A stretch of 56,166 nucleotides of DNA from CAZJHX01 sp964545715 (GCA_964545715.1 CAZJHX010000066.1:1-56166); one strand, 5' to 3'; positions 8,085-17,823 are shown, counted from the stretch's first letter. Notes: generated by a model not told the origin, from the letters alone. Translations and numbers: made by a program.

Positions 8085-11000
8085 CTAGTTTTTGGCGCAG
8101 CTGGTGCGGTTGTTGCCGCTGATGCAGGAGCCACCGCAGCTGAAAGAGCACGAGTAGCTGGTCACGTGATAGCCGGACGGGCACCCCAGCCCGCACTTGC
8201 TGAAGCTGGACCCACAGTTGGGCGCGCAGGACGAGCGGTTGTTGCCGCTGATGCAGGAGCCGCCGCAGCTGAAGGAGCACGAATAGGCGGTGACGTGATG
8301 CGTGCTCGGACAGCCGAGCCCGCACTGGCTGAAGCTGGAGCAGCCGTTGCAGCCCGTGCAGGCCGACGAGTACGAGCACCCGCTGGAGCAGGTCTTGGCC
8401 ATGCAGCTGTTCGGACAGCCGCTGGACGTCTTGCTGCCCGGCGAGCAGGACCCCTGGCCATTGCAGGAGCCAAACGGATTCCACTGACAGCTGCCGTTGC
8501 AGCTGCGCGTCTGGTTGCCGCAGTTGCCGCACCCCTGGTTCTGGGTCTGTCCCGGTGAGCACTGGCCCTGTCCCACACAGCCCTGGGACTGCCACTGGCA
8601 GCTGTTGTTACAGATGAACTGCGTCTGCCCGCAGTTGCCGCAAGAGCCCTCGAGCTTGGTCTGGCCCGGCGAGCACACGCCCTGCCCCGAGCAGCCTCCA
8701 AAGCTGCCCCACCCGCACGACCCGTTGCACGTCCGCGTCTGATTGCCGCACAGCCCACACGACTGGCTCTCTGTCTGGCCCGGTGAGCACGCGCCCTGCC
8801 CTGCGCAGCTGCTGAAGCCGCCCCACTTGCACGCGCCGTCACACGTTCTGGACTGGTTGCCACAGCTGCCACACGCCTGGGACTCCACCGCGCCCGCCGT
8901 GCACTCGCCCTGCCCTGTGCAGCCGGTGCTGGCCCACACGCAGCCCGCGCTGCACTCCAGCTGCTCGGTGCCGCACTGGCCACACGGACCGCCCGCCTTC
9001 TTGTCACCGGGGTCGCACACGCCCACGTTCACGCACTCGCTGAAGTCGCCCCACTCGCACTGGTTGTTGCACGTCCGGTTGTGCAGCCCACACCCACCGC
9101 ACGCCTCCTCCTGGTTGACACCCGCCGCACACGTGAAGTCCTCGTCCGTGGCGCCGTCGCAGTCGTCGTCCACCCCGTTGCACTGCTCCGCGGGCGGCGC
9201 CGGACAGGACGCAGCGCACACGGTCTTGGTGCCGCAGCTCGTGTAGTCGGTGCACTCGATCGGCTCCAGCGCCGAGCACGCGCCCAGCTTGCCGGCGGTG
9301 CACTCCTGCTCACCCTTCTCGCAGTCCGTCGAGCACGGCGCCAGGAAGTCGTCCACCACGTCGTCGCAGTCGTTGTCCTTGTTATCGCAGGCCTCGCTGT
9401 TGCCCGGGAACACATCCGGATCCAGCGGCTTGCAGTCGCCGCCGTCATCCACGCCGTCGTCATCATCGTCGTCATCGCACGCGTCGCCGGCGCCGTCGTC
9501 GTCCGTGTCCTCCTGATCGGGGTTGACCACCAGCGGGCAGTTGTCGTCTTCGTCGTCCACGCCGTCGCCGTCATCGTCGTCGTCCAGGCAGTCCGCGACG
9601 CCGTCCTTGTCCAGGTCCGACAGATCCTCGTCCGTCTCCCCGTCGCAGTCGTCGTCGATGTTGTTGCACACGTCCGTCGCGCCGGGGTTGATCGCCTTGT
9701 TGAAGGGCTCGCAGTCACCCGCATCGGGCGCCACGTACGGCGGCAGCGCGGCACACAGGCACTGCGAGAACTCCGCCACGCCGTACCCGTCCAGGTCCAC
9801 GTCCAGATACCACTGGGTGCAGCCCCCCGCGTTGGCCTCGTCGATGAAGCCGTTGCAGTCGTCGTCCTTGCCGTTGCACACCTCGTCCGCGAAGTGGTTG
9901 ACCTCCGGATCGACCGGCGCGCAGTCCGTCGCGTCCCCCTCGTTGTCGTTGTCGTCGTCCCCGTCGCACTCGTCGCCCATCCCGTCCAGGTCGCTGTCCA
10001 GCTGCCCCGGGTTGGCCAGCCACGGGCAGTTGTCGCCCCCGTCGTTGACCCCGTCGCCGTCCGCATCCGGGTCGCACAGATCGCCCACGCCGTCCTTGTC
10101 GAAGTCCAGCTGGTCCTTGTTGGGTGTGAACTGGCAGTTGTCCAGGCCGTCGGCGATCCCGTCCGCGTCGTCATCGGTGTCGCACGGATCGCCCAGCCCA
10201 TCTCCATCCAGGTCCGTCTGGTCCGCGTTGGCCACCAACGGGCAGTTGTCCGCGTCGTCCGCGATGCCGTCGCAGTCCACCTCAAAGACCTGCTCGTCGG
10301 GCAGCCAGCAGCCGCCGTCGCACACGTCCCCAAAACCATCCAAATCGGTGTCCAGCTGGTCGGCGTTGGCCACCACCGGGCAGTTGTCGTCAACGTCGTC
10401 CACGCCGTCATCGTCGTCGTCCGCATCCACACAATCCGCGACGCCGTCCTCGTCCAAATCGCTGAACTCGTCGTCGGTCACGTCGTTGCAGTCGTTGTCC
10501 AGGCCGTCGCAGACCTCGTCCGAGGCGCCCTCGTCCGGGTCACACGTCTGCGCCGCGCCGTCCACGCAGTTCTGCACGGTGTGCTCGCACACGCCGATGC
10601 CGCAGGTCGTGTCGCCCAGCCCCTCGTCCACGTCGGTGTCGCAGTCGTCGTCCCAGCCGTTGCACACCTCGTCCGCGTCGGGGTGAATCGCGTTGTCAAA
10701 CGGCGCGCAGTCGTCCTCGTCGGCCGTCAGATCGTTGTCGTCATCCGGGTCGCACAGGTCGCCGATCGCGTCCAGGTCGTTGTCCTTCTGGTCCGGGTTG
10801 GCCAGCTTGTCGCAGTTGTCGTCCGCATCCGGCACGCCGTCCCCGTCGTCATCGTCGCTGGCGCAGTCCGCCACGCCGTCGCCCAGCGTGTCGTCAAAGC
10901 CCTCGTCCGTCACGCCGTCGCAGTTGTCGTCCACACCGTTGCAGATCTCCGGCGCCGCGCCCTCCATCGGGTCGCACTCTACCGACTGGCCGCCCGCACA

Positions 11001-11852
11001 CGCCGGCACCGTGTGGGCACAGGCGCCCAGGCCGCACGTGATGTCGCCCAGGTTCTCATCGGTGGCCCCGTCACAGTCGTCGTCCGTGCCGTTGCACAGG
11101 TCGGCCGCCGGCGTCGCCGCATCACAGGCGGTCAAGCCGTCCGCCGCGCACAGCCGCTCGCCCACGCAGCGCCCGTGCTCGTTGGTCACGCCGCACTCGG
11201 TGGTCAACCCCAGCGTGATCGATGACGTCGCGCACTCGCACACACCGGCATCCGCCACGCACTGACTGCTCGGCACGCCGCCGCTGTTGTCCACCTCGCA
11301 GCTGAAGCCCTCGGGGCAGTCCTTGCCGTCCGGTCCGCACGCGCCACCGCAGAAGCTGCCCACGTCGCCATAGCTGACGCACACGTCGTCCTGCCCCGGG
11401 CTGTGGCAGTCCGAGCTGTCGACGCACGGCTTGCACAGGTTGGCCATGTCCGATACGCAGATGAAGATCACGTCGCTGCCCGTGCCCGTCACGTGCTTGC
11501 AGCTCCACCCGGCGGGGCACTCTTCCAGGCAACCCTCGGTGCACACGTTGACGCCCATGTGCTGCACACACCAGCCGCTCACGCAGTCCGCGTTTTCGGT
11601 GCACTCGTCGCCAAAGCAGCCGTTCTCAGCGGTGCAGGCGCCGAACGGGTCCTCGCCCACGCCGTCCTTGTCGCTGTTGCCGAAGTCCATCGGCACCACG
11701 TCGCTCTTGCCCGGGGGCGCCGGCCGCTCTTGAATGCCGAAATCCGGATCGATGCTGGAGACCCCCGCCGGCTGCCCATCGGTACAGGCGGGGATGGACA
11801 GCAGCAGCGCCGACACCCAGGTGCCGACGGCCGCAAGGACCGTACGTTTCAT
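8085..11852 (-). CDS. MopE-type / thrombospondin type 3 repeat surface lipoprotein
   Basis: 1255 residues. I use the ATG at 11852, which starts a signal peptide (MKRTVLAAVGTWVSALLLSI, then a probable lipobox SIPAC) and has GAGG upstream; an ATG 33 nt earlier is possible. After a Cys-rich N-terminal region, residues about 245-910 hold eight MopE-like motifs (CNGTDDDCDGATDE type) interleaved with TSP3 calcium loops (DNCPLVANADQTDLDGDGLG type). About residues 914-1170 are six Cys-rich units of the form CGNCGNQTRxCNGSCxW. The end is two tandem 43-residue copies (CGLGCPS, SYSCSFSCGGSCISGNNR). Known TSP3 repeats bind calcium; MopE itself binds copper in methanotrophs, but metal choice here is unknown. 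I infer a rigid calcium-dependent surface stalk. Confidence 0.88.
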   Translation of the reverse strand: MKRTVLAAVGTWVSALLLSIPACTDGQPAGVSSIDPDFGIQERPAPPGKSDVVPMDFGNSDKDGVGEDPFGACTAENGCFGDECTENADCVSGWCVQHMGVNVCTEGCLEECPAGWSCKHVTGTGSDVIFICVSDMANLCKPCVDSSDCHSPGQDDVCVSYGDVGSFCGGACGPDGKDCPEGFSCEVDNSGGVPSSQCVADAGVCECATSSITLGLTTECGVTNEHGRCVGERLCAADGLTACDAATPAADLCNGTDDDCDGATDENLGDITCGLGACAHTVPACAGGQSVECDPMEGAAPEICNGVDDNCDGVTDEGFDDTLGDGVADCASDDDDGDGVPDADDNCDKLANPDQKDNDLDAIGDLCDPDDDNDLTADEDDCAPFDNAIHPDADEVCNGWDDDCDTDVDEGLGDTTCGIGVCEHTVQNCVDGAAQTCDPDEGASDEVCDGLDNDCNDVTDDEFSDLDEDGVADCVDADDDDDGVDDVDDNCPVVANADQLDTDLDGFGDVCDGGCWLPDEQVFEVDCDGIADDADNCPLVANADQTDLDGDGLGDPCDTDDDADGIADGLDNCQFTPNKDQLDFDKDGVGDLCDPDADGDGVNDGGDNCPWLANPGQLDSDLDGMGDECDGDDDNDNEGDATDCAPVDPEVNHFADEVCNGKDDDCNGFIDEANAGGCTQWYLDVDLDGYGVAEFSQCLCAALPPYVAPDAGDCEPFNKAINPGATDVCNNIDDDCDGETDEDLSDLDKDGVADCLDDDDDGDGVDDEDDNCPLVVNPDQEDTDDDGAGDACDDDDDDDGVDDGGDCKPLDPDVFPGNSEACDNKDNDCDDVVDDFLAPCSTDCEKGEQECTAGKLGACSALEPIECTDYTSCGTKTVCAASCPAPPAEQCNGVDDDCDGATDEDFTCAAGVNQEEACGGCGLHNRTCNNQCEWGDFSECVNVGVCDPGDKKAGGPCGQCGTEQLECSAGCVWASTGCTGQGECTAGAVESQACGSCGNQSRTCDGACKWGGFSSCAGQGACSPGQTESQSCGLCGNQTRTCNGSCGWGSFGGCSGQGVCSPGQTKLEGSCGNCGQTQFICNNSCQWQSQGCVGQGQCSPGQTQNQGCGNCGNQTRSCNGSCQWNPFGSCNGQGSCSPGSKTSSGCPNSCMAKTCSSGCSYSSACTGCNGCSSFSQCGLGCPSTHHVTAYSCSFSCGGSCISGNNRSSCAPNCGSSFSKCGLGCPSGYHVTSYSCSFSCGGSCISGNNRTSCAKN
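8094..8351 (-). repeat. two tandem 129-bp coding repeats
   Basis: The end of the MopE/TSP3 gene consists of two near-identical 129-bp units (43 codons each), for example TTGTTGCCGCTGATGCAGGAG at 8110 and again at 8239. Both encode CGLGCPS...CSFSCGGSCISGNNR. The high DNA identity points to a recent duplication or gene conversion inside the gene. Confidence 0.8.
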
Positions 11853-11950
11853 AAAAAAGACCTCGACCAACTCCCTGCCCAGCATCTGGATCTTAAGGGT
11901 TCAGCCAATGTTTCTCCAACTGTTGCACCGGCAGTGGTAACGTACGCCCC

Positions 11951-14900
11951 ATGAGGCCGTGCCGCATTGTGATCGCGCTCCTGTTGCTGGGCGGGTGCTC
12001 CTCCAAGTCGCCCACGCCCCCGACGACGCCGCCGGATACGCCCCCGGACACCGTTGAACCAGAAGCAGAGCTGCCGCCGGAGGGCGAGCTGATCGTGGCC
12101 GCCGTGGAGGCCGACCTGATCGCCGCCGGACGCAGCCCCGACCTGGCGTTCTCGGTGCTGCGCTACCCGACCGTGCTGGAGGCAGGCACCACCATCACCA
12201 ACGTGGATGGAGACGTGATCGCCGAGGCGCCCGCAGACGCGACCCTGTTGTGGGCGGACGAGGATCCCTATGCGATGTGGCAGCACGCCGGACGCCTGCT
12301 GCTGCTGGACGCGACCACCGGCGCAGAGCTCGTCAGCGTGGCCACCCGCTGGTGGCCGATCGTGGACGGTGGCGACCCGGACTGGGCGCTGAACCCGCCG
12401 GCAGAGGACGTGGTCATCGCGGCGCCGCCGGTCGAGGACGTCACCTATGTACTGAACGAGGACCGCACGGGCGCCCTCGACACCCGCGAGGGCGCGCTGA
12501 CGCCCCCAAAAGGAGACAACCCCTGCACGGAGCCGGTACGCCACGCCATCGTGGTCTTCGGCGAGGCGGCCGGCGACCCCAACGCCAGCGATCTCACCGG
12601 CGACATGCGCGCCCAGTGGCCGGTCATGGTGGAGATTCTGACCGCGCCGTTCATGGGCATCGCCAAGGGGAACATCACGCGGCTTGGTCACCCGGAGGAC
12701 CTCGAGAACTCGGAGCAGGCCACAAAAGAGAACGTGCAGGCCGCGCTGAAAGGCATGCGGTGCTGTGATGAGGTGGTCTTCTACTACGTCGGACACGGCC
12801 GCGAGGACGACCACGGCACCCTGATCTGGACAACGCCGGCCAGCGGCGCCCCCACCCTGGGCGAGCACGAGTTTCGGGGCGACGACCTGGCGGAGCTGAT
12901 CCTGGAGTCCAAGGTCTGCCAGTGGCTGGTCATCCTGGAGTCCTGCTACAGCGGCGCGTTCGCCAAGGACCTGCAAGACAGCATGAAGAGCGACGGCTCA
13001 GACTCCGGCAAGGAGGTCACCGCCGTCAGCGCAACCGGCGCCAAGGAGACCGCCAAGTTCGGCGCGCTGTACCAGCCGACCGGCATCGCCAGCGGCGGCG
13101 CGTTCACGCTGTCGGTGATGCGCGACACGCTGCTGGCGGAGAACAAGGATCAGAAGTCACCGCTGGGCCTGAACCTGATCAAAGACCGGCTGCGCAAGGC
13201 CACCAAGGGCAAGGTCGAGGCCGTGTCGAGCCCCGCCACGGACAGCTATCCTCTGGGACGCTGGAGCTGGAAGAAGTTCAAGGCAACGATCGAGACTCAG
13301 CAGCCCGAGATGTCGGAGTTTGAAGGGACGGGCGAGTGCTGTAAGTGCGGGCAGAACAAGCCGTGCCCGCAGCCCGAAAACCAGTGCCAATACGCCTGGT
13401 GCGACGAGGGCTGCTGCGTCACCGAAAACAAGCGCCAGGGCACGCCGTGCGACGACGAGCTGGGCTGCACCGTGGAAGACGCGTGCGATGACGAGGCCAA
13501 GTGTCGCGGCACCCCCTACACCTGCACGCCCGAGGACGTGACGCAGCCGCCACCGCACGCCGCGTGCGGAGAGCTGAAGTGCGACAAGGTCGCCTCGGGC
13601 AAGCTGGGCCCGCCGGTGTGCATCAAGGTGCCTACGTGCACCGGCAAAACCAACGCGGACGGCGACCCGTGCTGCGACGACGGCGACAACTGCACGCTGG
13701 AGGACGCCTGCGACGCTGACATGCAGTGCAAGGGCACACCCAAGCTGTGTGTCGTCAGCAACCCGTGCCTGACCGGCAAGTGCGAGGCGATCTCCGGCGC
13801 GTGCGACTACACCCCGGTGGCCGACTGTTGCGTGGAGGACGACGACTGCCCCCAGCTGGCCTGCCAGACAGCGCTGTGCCAGGCCAACAAGTGCGTATAC
13901 GAGGCCCAGAACACGGGCGACTGCGACGATGGCGACGAATGCACGCTTGAGGACACGTGCACAGAGGGGATCTGCGTGGGCGGGTCGCCAAAGAACTGCG
14001 ACGACGGCAATGAGTGCACCGACGACCAGTGCAGCTCTCCCTCGGGCGCCTGCAACTACGGCCTGCTGAGCGGCGCGTCGTGCGTGACGGCCGACAAGTG
14101 CCTGCAAAACGCGGTCTGCCAGGCCGGCAAATGCACCGGCGGCACACCGAAGAGCTGTGATGACGACAACGTCTGCACCACCGACAGCTGCGTGGCCGCG
14201 ACCGGCGCGTGCCAGTACGCTCAGGCGGTGCTGCCGGGGCCGGACCTGGACAAGGACGGCATCATCAACGACTGCGACAACTGCTTTTTGAAAGAGAACC
14301 CGGGCCAGGAAGACGGGGACTCCGACGGCTGGGGTGACATCTGCGACAACTGCGTGGACCTGGCAAACCCCGATCAGAAGGACAGTGACGGCGACGGTCT
14401 GGGGGATCTGTGCGACGAGGAAGAGCCCGAGTGCACGAACGCGGCCGAGTGTTCGCAGCTGACATGTCAGACGGCATCCTGCCAGGCCGGCAAGTGTGCG
14501 TACGAGGCCAAAAACACCGGCGACTGCGACGACGGCGATGAGTGCACAGTCGGCGACGCGTGCTCAGAGGGCGCCTGCGTGGCCGGATCACCGAAAACCT
14601 GCAACGACGACGACGTCTGTACCGCTGACAGTTGCGACGAGGCGACGGGCGCCTGCAAGAACACGGCGGACCCTGATGGCTGCCCGGCGACGCCGTGTGC
14701 GACGACGGTGTGCGATCCAGTGGACGGGTGCATCACGCTGCCGGACACCTACGGCATCGAGCCCGAAGGGGTGATCGCGCCCGAGGAGGGAGGCGCGCCG
14801 GCCACCATGCCGGACGCCTACAACTACGGCAACGTGGCGCACTTCGCCCAGGACGACGTGGTCGGGGTCATCTTCGACACGCTGGCGCCGATTCCGGCCG

Positions 14901-15310
14901 TGCCCGCCCCCAATATCTCGTTCGCGGACTTCTCGCTGATTTTGTACGGCCCGGGTCAGGGCGCGCCGATGTGGCCTCATCCGCCGCTGCAAGGAGCCAC
15001 TCACATGATCTCCGTGGGCTACAAAGCCGGCATCGCGGGGACCTGGCTGGGCGACGTCTGGCACTTCCCGGACGGCGCAGCGCAATGGCAGGTGCTTCAG
15101 AGCAACGTGCCCTTCATGATGGCGGGCAACACCGTGGACATCGTCGCCGCGATCGACGGCGTCAACGGCTGCACGCCCTACAAGTTCTTGTCGCAGGTCG
15201 TCGAGGACGGGCAGCTGAAGTGGAAAGCCCTGACGCTTGGGCAAGACGGCCAGCCGTCCACGAACCCGGACGGACAGCCGTTTGGAAGCGAAGTAGGCGC
15301 GGGTCTCTAG
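11951..15310 (+). CDS. lipoprotein with caspase-like protease domain and Cys-rich modules
   Basis: 1119 residues. Lipoprotein signal MRPCRIVIALLLLGGC (Ser at +2), then a Pro/Thr linker. Residues about 195-435 look like a clan CD (caspase-fold, C13/C14-type) domain: His282 in FYYVGHGRED and Cys332 in VILESCYSGAF, 50 residues apart and each after a hydrophobic strand, as in active members. From about 455 follow Cys-rich modules (CDDGDECTLEDTC type). One module of about 70 residues occurs twice (13846-14060 and 14450-14665), and two TSP3-like calcium loops lie between. The C-terminal 190 residues are a domain I do not recognise. The anchor plus long Cys-rich stalk suggests a protease displayed outside the cell. 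It is divergent from the MopE/TSP3 gene across 98 bp and converges on the GGDEF gene with a 4-bp CTAG overlap. Confidence 0.85.
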   Translation: MRPCRIVIALLLLGGCSSKSPTPPTTPPDTPPDTVEPEAELPPEGELIVAAVEADLIAAGRSPDLAFSVLRYPTVLEAGTTITNVDGDVIAEAPADATLLWADEDPYAMWQHAGRLLLLDATTGAELVSVATRWWPIVDGGDPDWALNPPAEDVVIAAPPVEDVTYVLNEDRTGALDTREGALTPPKGDNPCTEPVRHAIVVFGEAAGDPNASDLTGDMRAQWPVMVEILTAPFMGIAKGNITRLGHPEDLENSEQATKENVQAALKGMRCCDEVVFYYVGHGREDDHGTLIWTTPASGAPTLGEHEFRGDDLAELILESKVCQWLVILESCYSGAFAKDLQDSMKSDGSDSGKEVTAVSATGAKETAKFGALYQPTGIASGGAFTLSVMRDTLLAENKDQKSPLGLNLIKDRLRKATKGKVEAVSSPATDSYPLGRWSWKKFKATIETQQPEMSEFEGTGECCKCGQNKPCPQPENQCQYAWCDEGCCVTENKRQGTPCDDELGCTVEDACDDEAKCRGTPYTCTPEDVTQPPPHAACGELKCDKVASGKLGPPVCIKVPTCTGKTNADGDPCCDDGDNCTLEDACDADMQCKGTPKLCVVSNPCLTGKCEAISGACDYTPVADCCVEDDDCPQLACQTALCQANKCVYEAQNTGDCDDGDECTLEDTCTEGICVGGSPKNCDDGNECTDDQCSSPSGACNYGLLSGASCVTADKCLQNAVCQAGKCTGGTPKSCDDDNVCTTDSCVAATGACQYAQAVLPGPDLDKDGIINDCDNCFLKENPGQEDGDSDGWGDICDNCVDLANPDQKDSDGDGLGDLCDEEEPECTNAAECSQLTCQTASCQAGKCAYEAKNTGDCDDGDECTVGDACSEGACVAGSPKTCNDDDVCTADSCDEATGACKNTADPDGCPATPCATTVCDPVDGCITLPDTYGIEPEGVIAPEEGGAPATMPDAYNYGNVAHFAQDDVVGVIFDTLAPIPAVPAPNISFADFSLILYGPGQGAPMWPHPPLQGATHMISVGYKAGIAGTWLGDVWHFPDGAAQWQVLQSNVPFMMAGNTVDIVAAIDGVNGCTPYKFLSQVVEDGQLKWKALTLGQDGQPSTNPDGQPFGSEVGAGL
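13846..14665 (+). repeat. duplicated Cys-rich module inside the caspase-like gene
   Basis: Two copies (about 13846-14060 and 14450-14665) encode near-identical segments of about 70 residues. They contain LACQTALCQ / LTCQTASCQ, NTGDCDDGDECT and the segment GSPKNCDDGNEC / GSPKTCNDDDVC. The intervening part carries other Cys-rich and TSP3-like units. The similarity is visible in the protein and partly in the DNA. Confidence 0.75.
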
Positions 15311-16263
15311 AGACGAGCCGCATTCGTCGTACCGGCGCCGCTGACCGCGCCGAAGCCGTCCAGCCAGACCTGGTTGCGACCCGCACGCTTCGCTGAGTAG
15401 AGCGCCGCGTCGGCGGCGGTGATGAGCCCCTTGCCGTTGGCCGCCTCCTCGACCAGCATGGCCACGCCAAAGGTCGCGGTGACCGAGAACTCGGCGTCCT
15501 GCGCGCCCGAGAAGCGCTTCTGCCCGAAGCTGGTGCGCAGCCGCTCCATCGCGACGATAGCGCCCTGCGCCTCGGTCTGCGGCATGATGATGAGAAACTC
15601 GTCGCCGCCATACCGCGCCACGACGTCACACTTGCGCATGACCTCCTGCGCGGCTGCAGCAAATGCGACCAGCACGTCGTCGCCAACAACGTGGCCGTGG
15701 GTGTCGTTGACCTGCTTGTAGTTGTCCAGGTCGCACATGCACAGGGCCAGCGGCTGCCCATAGCGCCCGGCGATCTGCACCAACGAGTCCAGCGTGTACA
15801 GCGCATGCCGCCGATTGCAGATCCCGGTCAACGGGTCGTGGTTGGCGTGCCACTCCAGTCGTCCGGCAGCCTCTGACAGCGCGACATGGGTGCGCAGCCG
15901 GGCGTGCACGACGGGCAGCTGGACGGGCTTGGTAACGTAGTCATTGGCGCCGCGCTCAAAGGCCTCCACGACGTCGGCGGGGTCGGTGCGGGCGGTGACC
16001 ATGATCACCGGCAGCTGAACGGCGGATCGGGTCTCGCGAATTCGCGTCAGCACCTCCAGTCCGGACATGCCGGGCATCATCCAGTCCAGCAGGACCGCGT
16101 CGTAGGACCGCTGACGGAGCATCTCGATCGCCTCCGCTCCCCCGCGAGCGGTCTCGATGTTCCAGCGCAGACGCCGCAGCCGGCGTGACAGCACGTCACG
16201 AGAGAACTCGTCATCTTCGACCACCAATATCCTCGGCCCGGAAATCGTGACTTTATCCTTCAA
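15307..16263 (-). CDS. response regulator with GGDEF diguanylate cyclase domain
   Basis: 318 residues. A receiver domain (1-125) has the acidic pair Asp17/Asp18, the phospho-acceptor Asp60 (AVLLDWMMPGMSG) and the conserved Lys in YVTKPVQLP. The GGDEF domain (about 140-305) has an intact active site, RYGGDEF, and an RxxD inhibitory site (RKCD) five residues before it, so it should make cyclic di-GMP and be product-inhibited. PleD/WspR-type proteins work this way. No histidine kinase is adjacent. It stands alone on the minus strand, with a 155-bp upstream gap before the fibre-like gene end, and its stop shares four bases with the caspase-like gene. Confidence 0.95.
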   Translation of the reverse strand: MKDKVTISGPRILVVEDDEFSRDVLSRRLRRLRWNIETARGGAEAIEMLRQRSYDAVLLDWMMPGMSGLEVLTRIRETRSAVQLPVIMVTARTDPADVVEAFERGANDYVTKPVQLPVVHARLRTHVALSEAAGRLEWHANHDPLTGICNRRHALYTLDSLVQIAGRYGQPLALCMCDLDNYKQVNDTHGHVVGDDVLVAFAAAAQEVMRKCDVVARYGGDEFLIIMPQTEAQGAIVAMERLRTSFGQKRFSGAQDAEFSVTATFGVAMLVEEAANGKGLITAADAALYSAKRAGRNQVWLDGFGAVSGAGTTNAARL

Positions 16264-16418
16264 AGCGTTCCTCCTGATCCCCTCTGAAGAGAACTCGATT
16301 ATTCAAGAGGTGCGCCATACCCCAAACGCAGGACTGCGACACACCCCGGGCATTCCCCTGGGCGTTACGGTGTCATCTTCTGTGACGAAGGGCGTCCCGG
16401 GCTGTTACGCGCCGGACG

Positions 16419-17804
16419 CTACTCGTATTGGTACTGGACCCAGGCCCGGTTGCTGCTGGGCGAGCCGCTGTCGTTGTAGCTGTTGCCCTCGGTGTCCACG
16501 TCGACGCAGTACAGGCCGTCGTAGTCCGAGTGGGAGATGAAGCTCAGCGTCACGGTGGCGCCGACGGCCGAGACCACGCCGACCGTGCCGTAGACGAAGC
16601 CGCGCGCCTGACCGCCTTTGTTGGGAGTCACGCCCAGGAAGTAGTTGACGCCTGGATCGCTGGCGCCCGCGCCGAACGTGATGTTGATCCCGTTGCCTTG
16701 CAGGCGAAAGCCGTTGGGTCCGGAGCTCTGCTCAGAGTCCCCGCAGATGCCGACCTTCAGAATGCGCACCTTCTTGCCCGGGATCGGGTTGATCTGACCC
16801 ATCGTCTGCGTCGGGTTGCCGGACACGAGGCCGGTGAGGATCGCCTTGGCGCTGGGAGCGCCGATGACGCTGATGGTCTGCCAGGACTCGCCGTCGCAGC
16901 CCTCGAACTTGGTCCCGGTCCAGCGGATGGCGCCGGCTTTTGCCGCGTTGCACTCGGCGGTGTCGTTGCCCAGCTGGATGGAGCCTGTGAGCGCACCGCC
17001 GGTCAGCGGCAGATAACCGGCCAGCTTGGAGTCGACCTCGGCCTTGGTGTAGACGGTGCCGGCCAGCGCGGCGATCGCGTCGTCGGTCTCGGTCTTGGTG
17101 TAGACGCCCGCGGCCAGCGCGGCCAGGGCGGCGTCGCTCTCGGTCTTGGTGTAGACGCCGGAGCCCAGCGCGGCGATCGCGTCGTCGGTCTGAGCCTTGG
17201 TGTAGACGGTGCCGGCCAGCGTGGCGAGGGCGGCGTCGGTCTCGGTTTTGGTGTAGAGCGTGTCGGCCAGCGCGGACAGCTTGGCGTCGATGGCGGTCTC
17301 GGTGATCACGCCGGCGATGGCGGCGTTGAGCTCGTCCTGGGTGGCGGGGTCAAAGCTGAGCTCGTCGGCGCCCACGCAGCCGCTGCACGCCAGGTCCGCA
17401 GCGGAGAGGGCCACGCTGGCCTGTTGGGCGGCCAGCGCCCAGGGGACGGCGGTGAGTGGGCGACGCGGCAGGGGCGGATCCAGGTCGACCTGCAGCTCCA
17501 CCCAGACGACGTCATTGTCGACAAAGAGGTCGTTTGACAGCGCCTCGACTGTGCCGACGGTGAGCGCGAACACGCCGTCCGCAACCACCACGGCGTTTGT
17601 CGCGCCGAAGGCCTCTTCGTGCAGAAGATCACCAGCGGCGGCGGCGTCGAAGAGGCGCACCGTGAGGCCGTAGGTGCCATCCGGTGCCGCGAGACCGGCG
17701 GTGTTGAGCAGACGGCCCTGCACGGCCAGCTTGGACGGGACCGCCAGCGCGGTGGCGGCGCTCAGCGTCACGATGATCACAAGAATCGGGTGCCTGGCCA
17801 GCAT
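16419..17804 (-). CDS. secreted fibre-like protein with 17-residue repeats
   Basis: 461 residues. ATG at 17804 preceded by AGGAG; signal peptide MLARHPILVIIVTLSAATAL ending at AVP. Residues about 22-125 form a domain shared with the neighbouring gene at 18140 (LAVQGRLLNTAG, then VWVELQVD, then RRPLTAVPWALAAQ). Residues about 170-255 carry five 17-residue repeats starting YTKTETD or YTKAQTD, with hydrophobic residues spaced as in trimeric phage-tail-fibre stalks. A stalk-like turn (YLPLTGGALTGSIQLG) precedes a globular C-terminal domain with a few cysteines. I infer a trimeric secreted or surface fibre of unknown target. A palindromic site lies 20 bp upstream of its start. Confidence 0.82.
   Translation of the reverse strand: MLARHPILVIIVTLSAATALAVPSKLAVQGRLLNTAGLAAPDGTYGLTVRLFDAAAAGDLLHEEAFGATNAVVVADGVFALTVGTVEALSNDLFVDNDVVWVELQVDLDPPLPRRPLTAVPWALAAQQASVALSAADLACSGCVGADELSFDPATQDELNAAIAGVITETAIDAKLSALADTLYTKTETDAALATLAGTVYTKAQTDDAIAALGSGVYTKTESDAALAALAAGVYTKTETDDAIAALAGTVYTKAEVDSKLAGYLPLTGGALTGSIQLGNDTAECNAAKAGAIRWTGTKFEGCDGESWQTISVIGAPSAKAILTGLVSGNPTQTMGQINPIPGKKVRILKVGICGDSEQSSGPNGFRLQGNGINITFGAGASDPGVNYFLGVTPNKGGQARGFVYGTVGVVSAVGATVTLSFISHSDYDGLYCVDVDTEGNSYNDSGSPSSNRAWVQYQYE
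17040..17294 (-). repeat. five 51-bp tandem coding repeats (17-residue fibre repeats)
   Basis: The trinucleotides encoding Tyr-Thr-Lys recur every 51 bp at about 17045, 17096, 17147, 17198 and 17249. Each starts a unit like YTKTETDAALATLAGTV. The period is constant, which suggests tandem expansion within the fibre gene. Confidence 0.85.
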
Positions 17805-17823
17805 GGCTGCATCTCCTGCTGAA

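Noticed and set aside
8340..9120. Regularly spaced repeats that could look like a CRISPR array
   Set aside because: The repeats vary in sequence, keep a reading frame and encode Cys-rich units, so they are protein repeats. No cas genes are present.
9081..11225. Plus-strand open frame of 714 codons
   Set aside because: It is a Val/Ala/Arg-rich shadow of the repetitive Asp-Cys codons of the MopE/TSP3 gene on the other strand.
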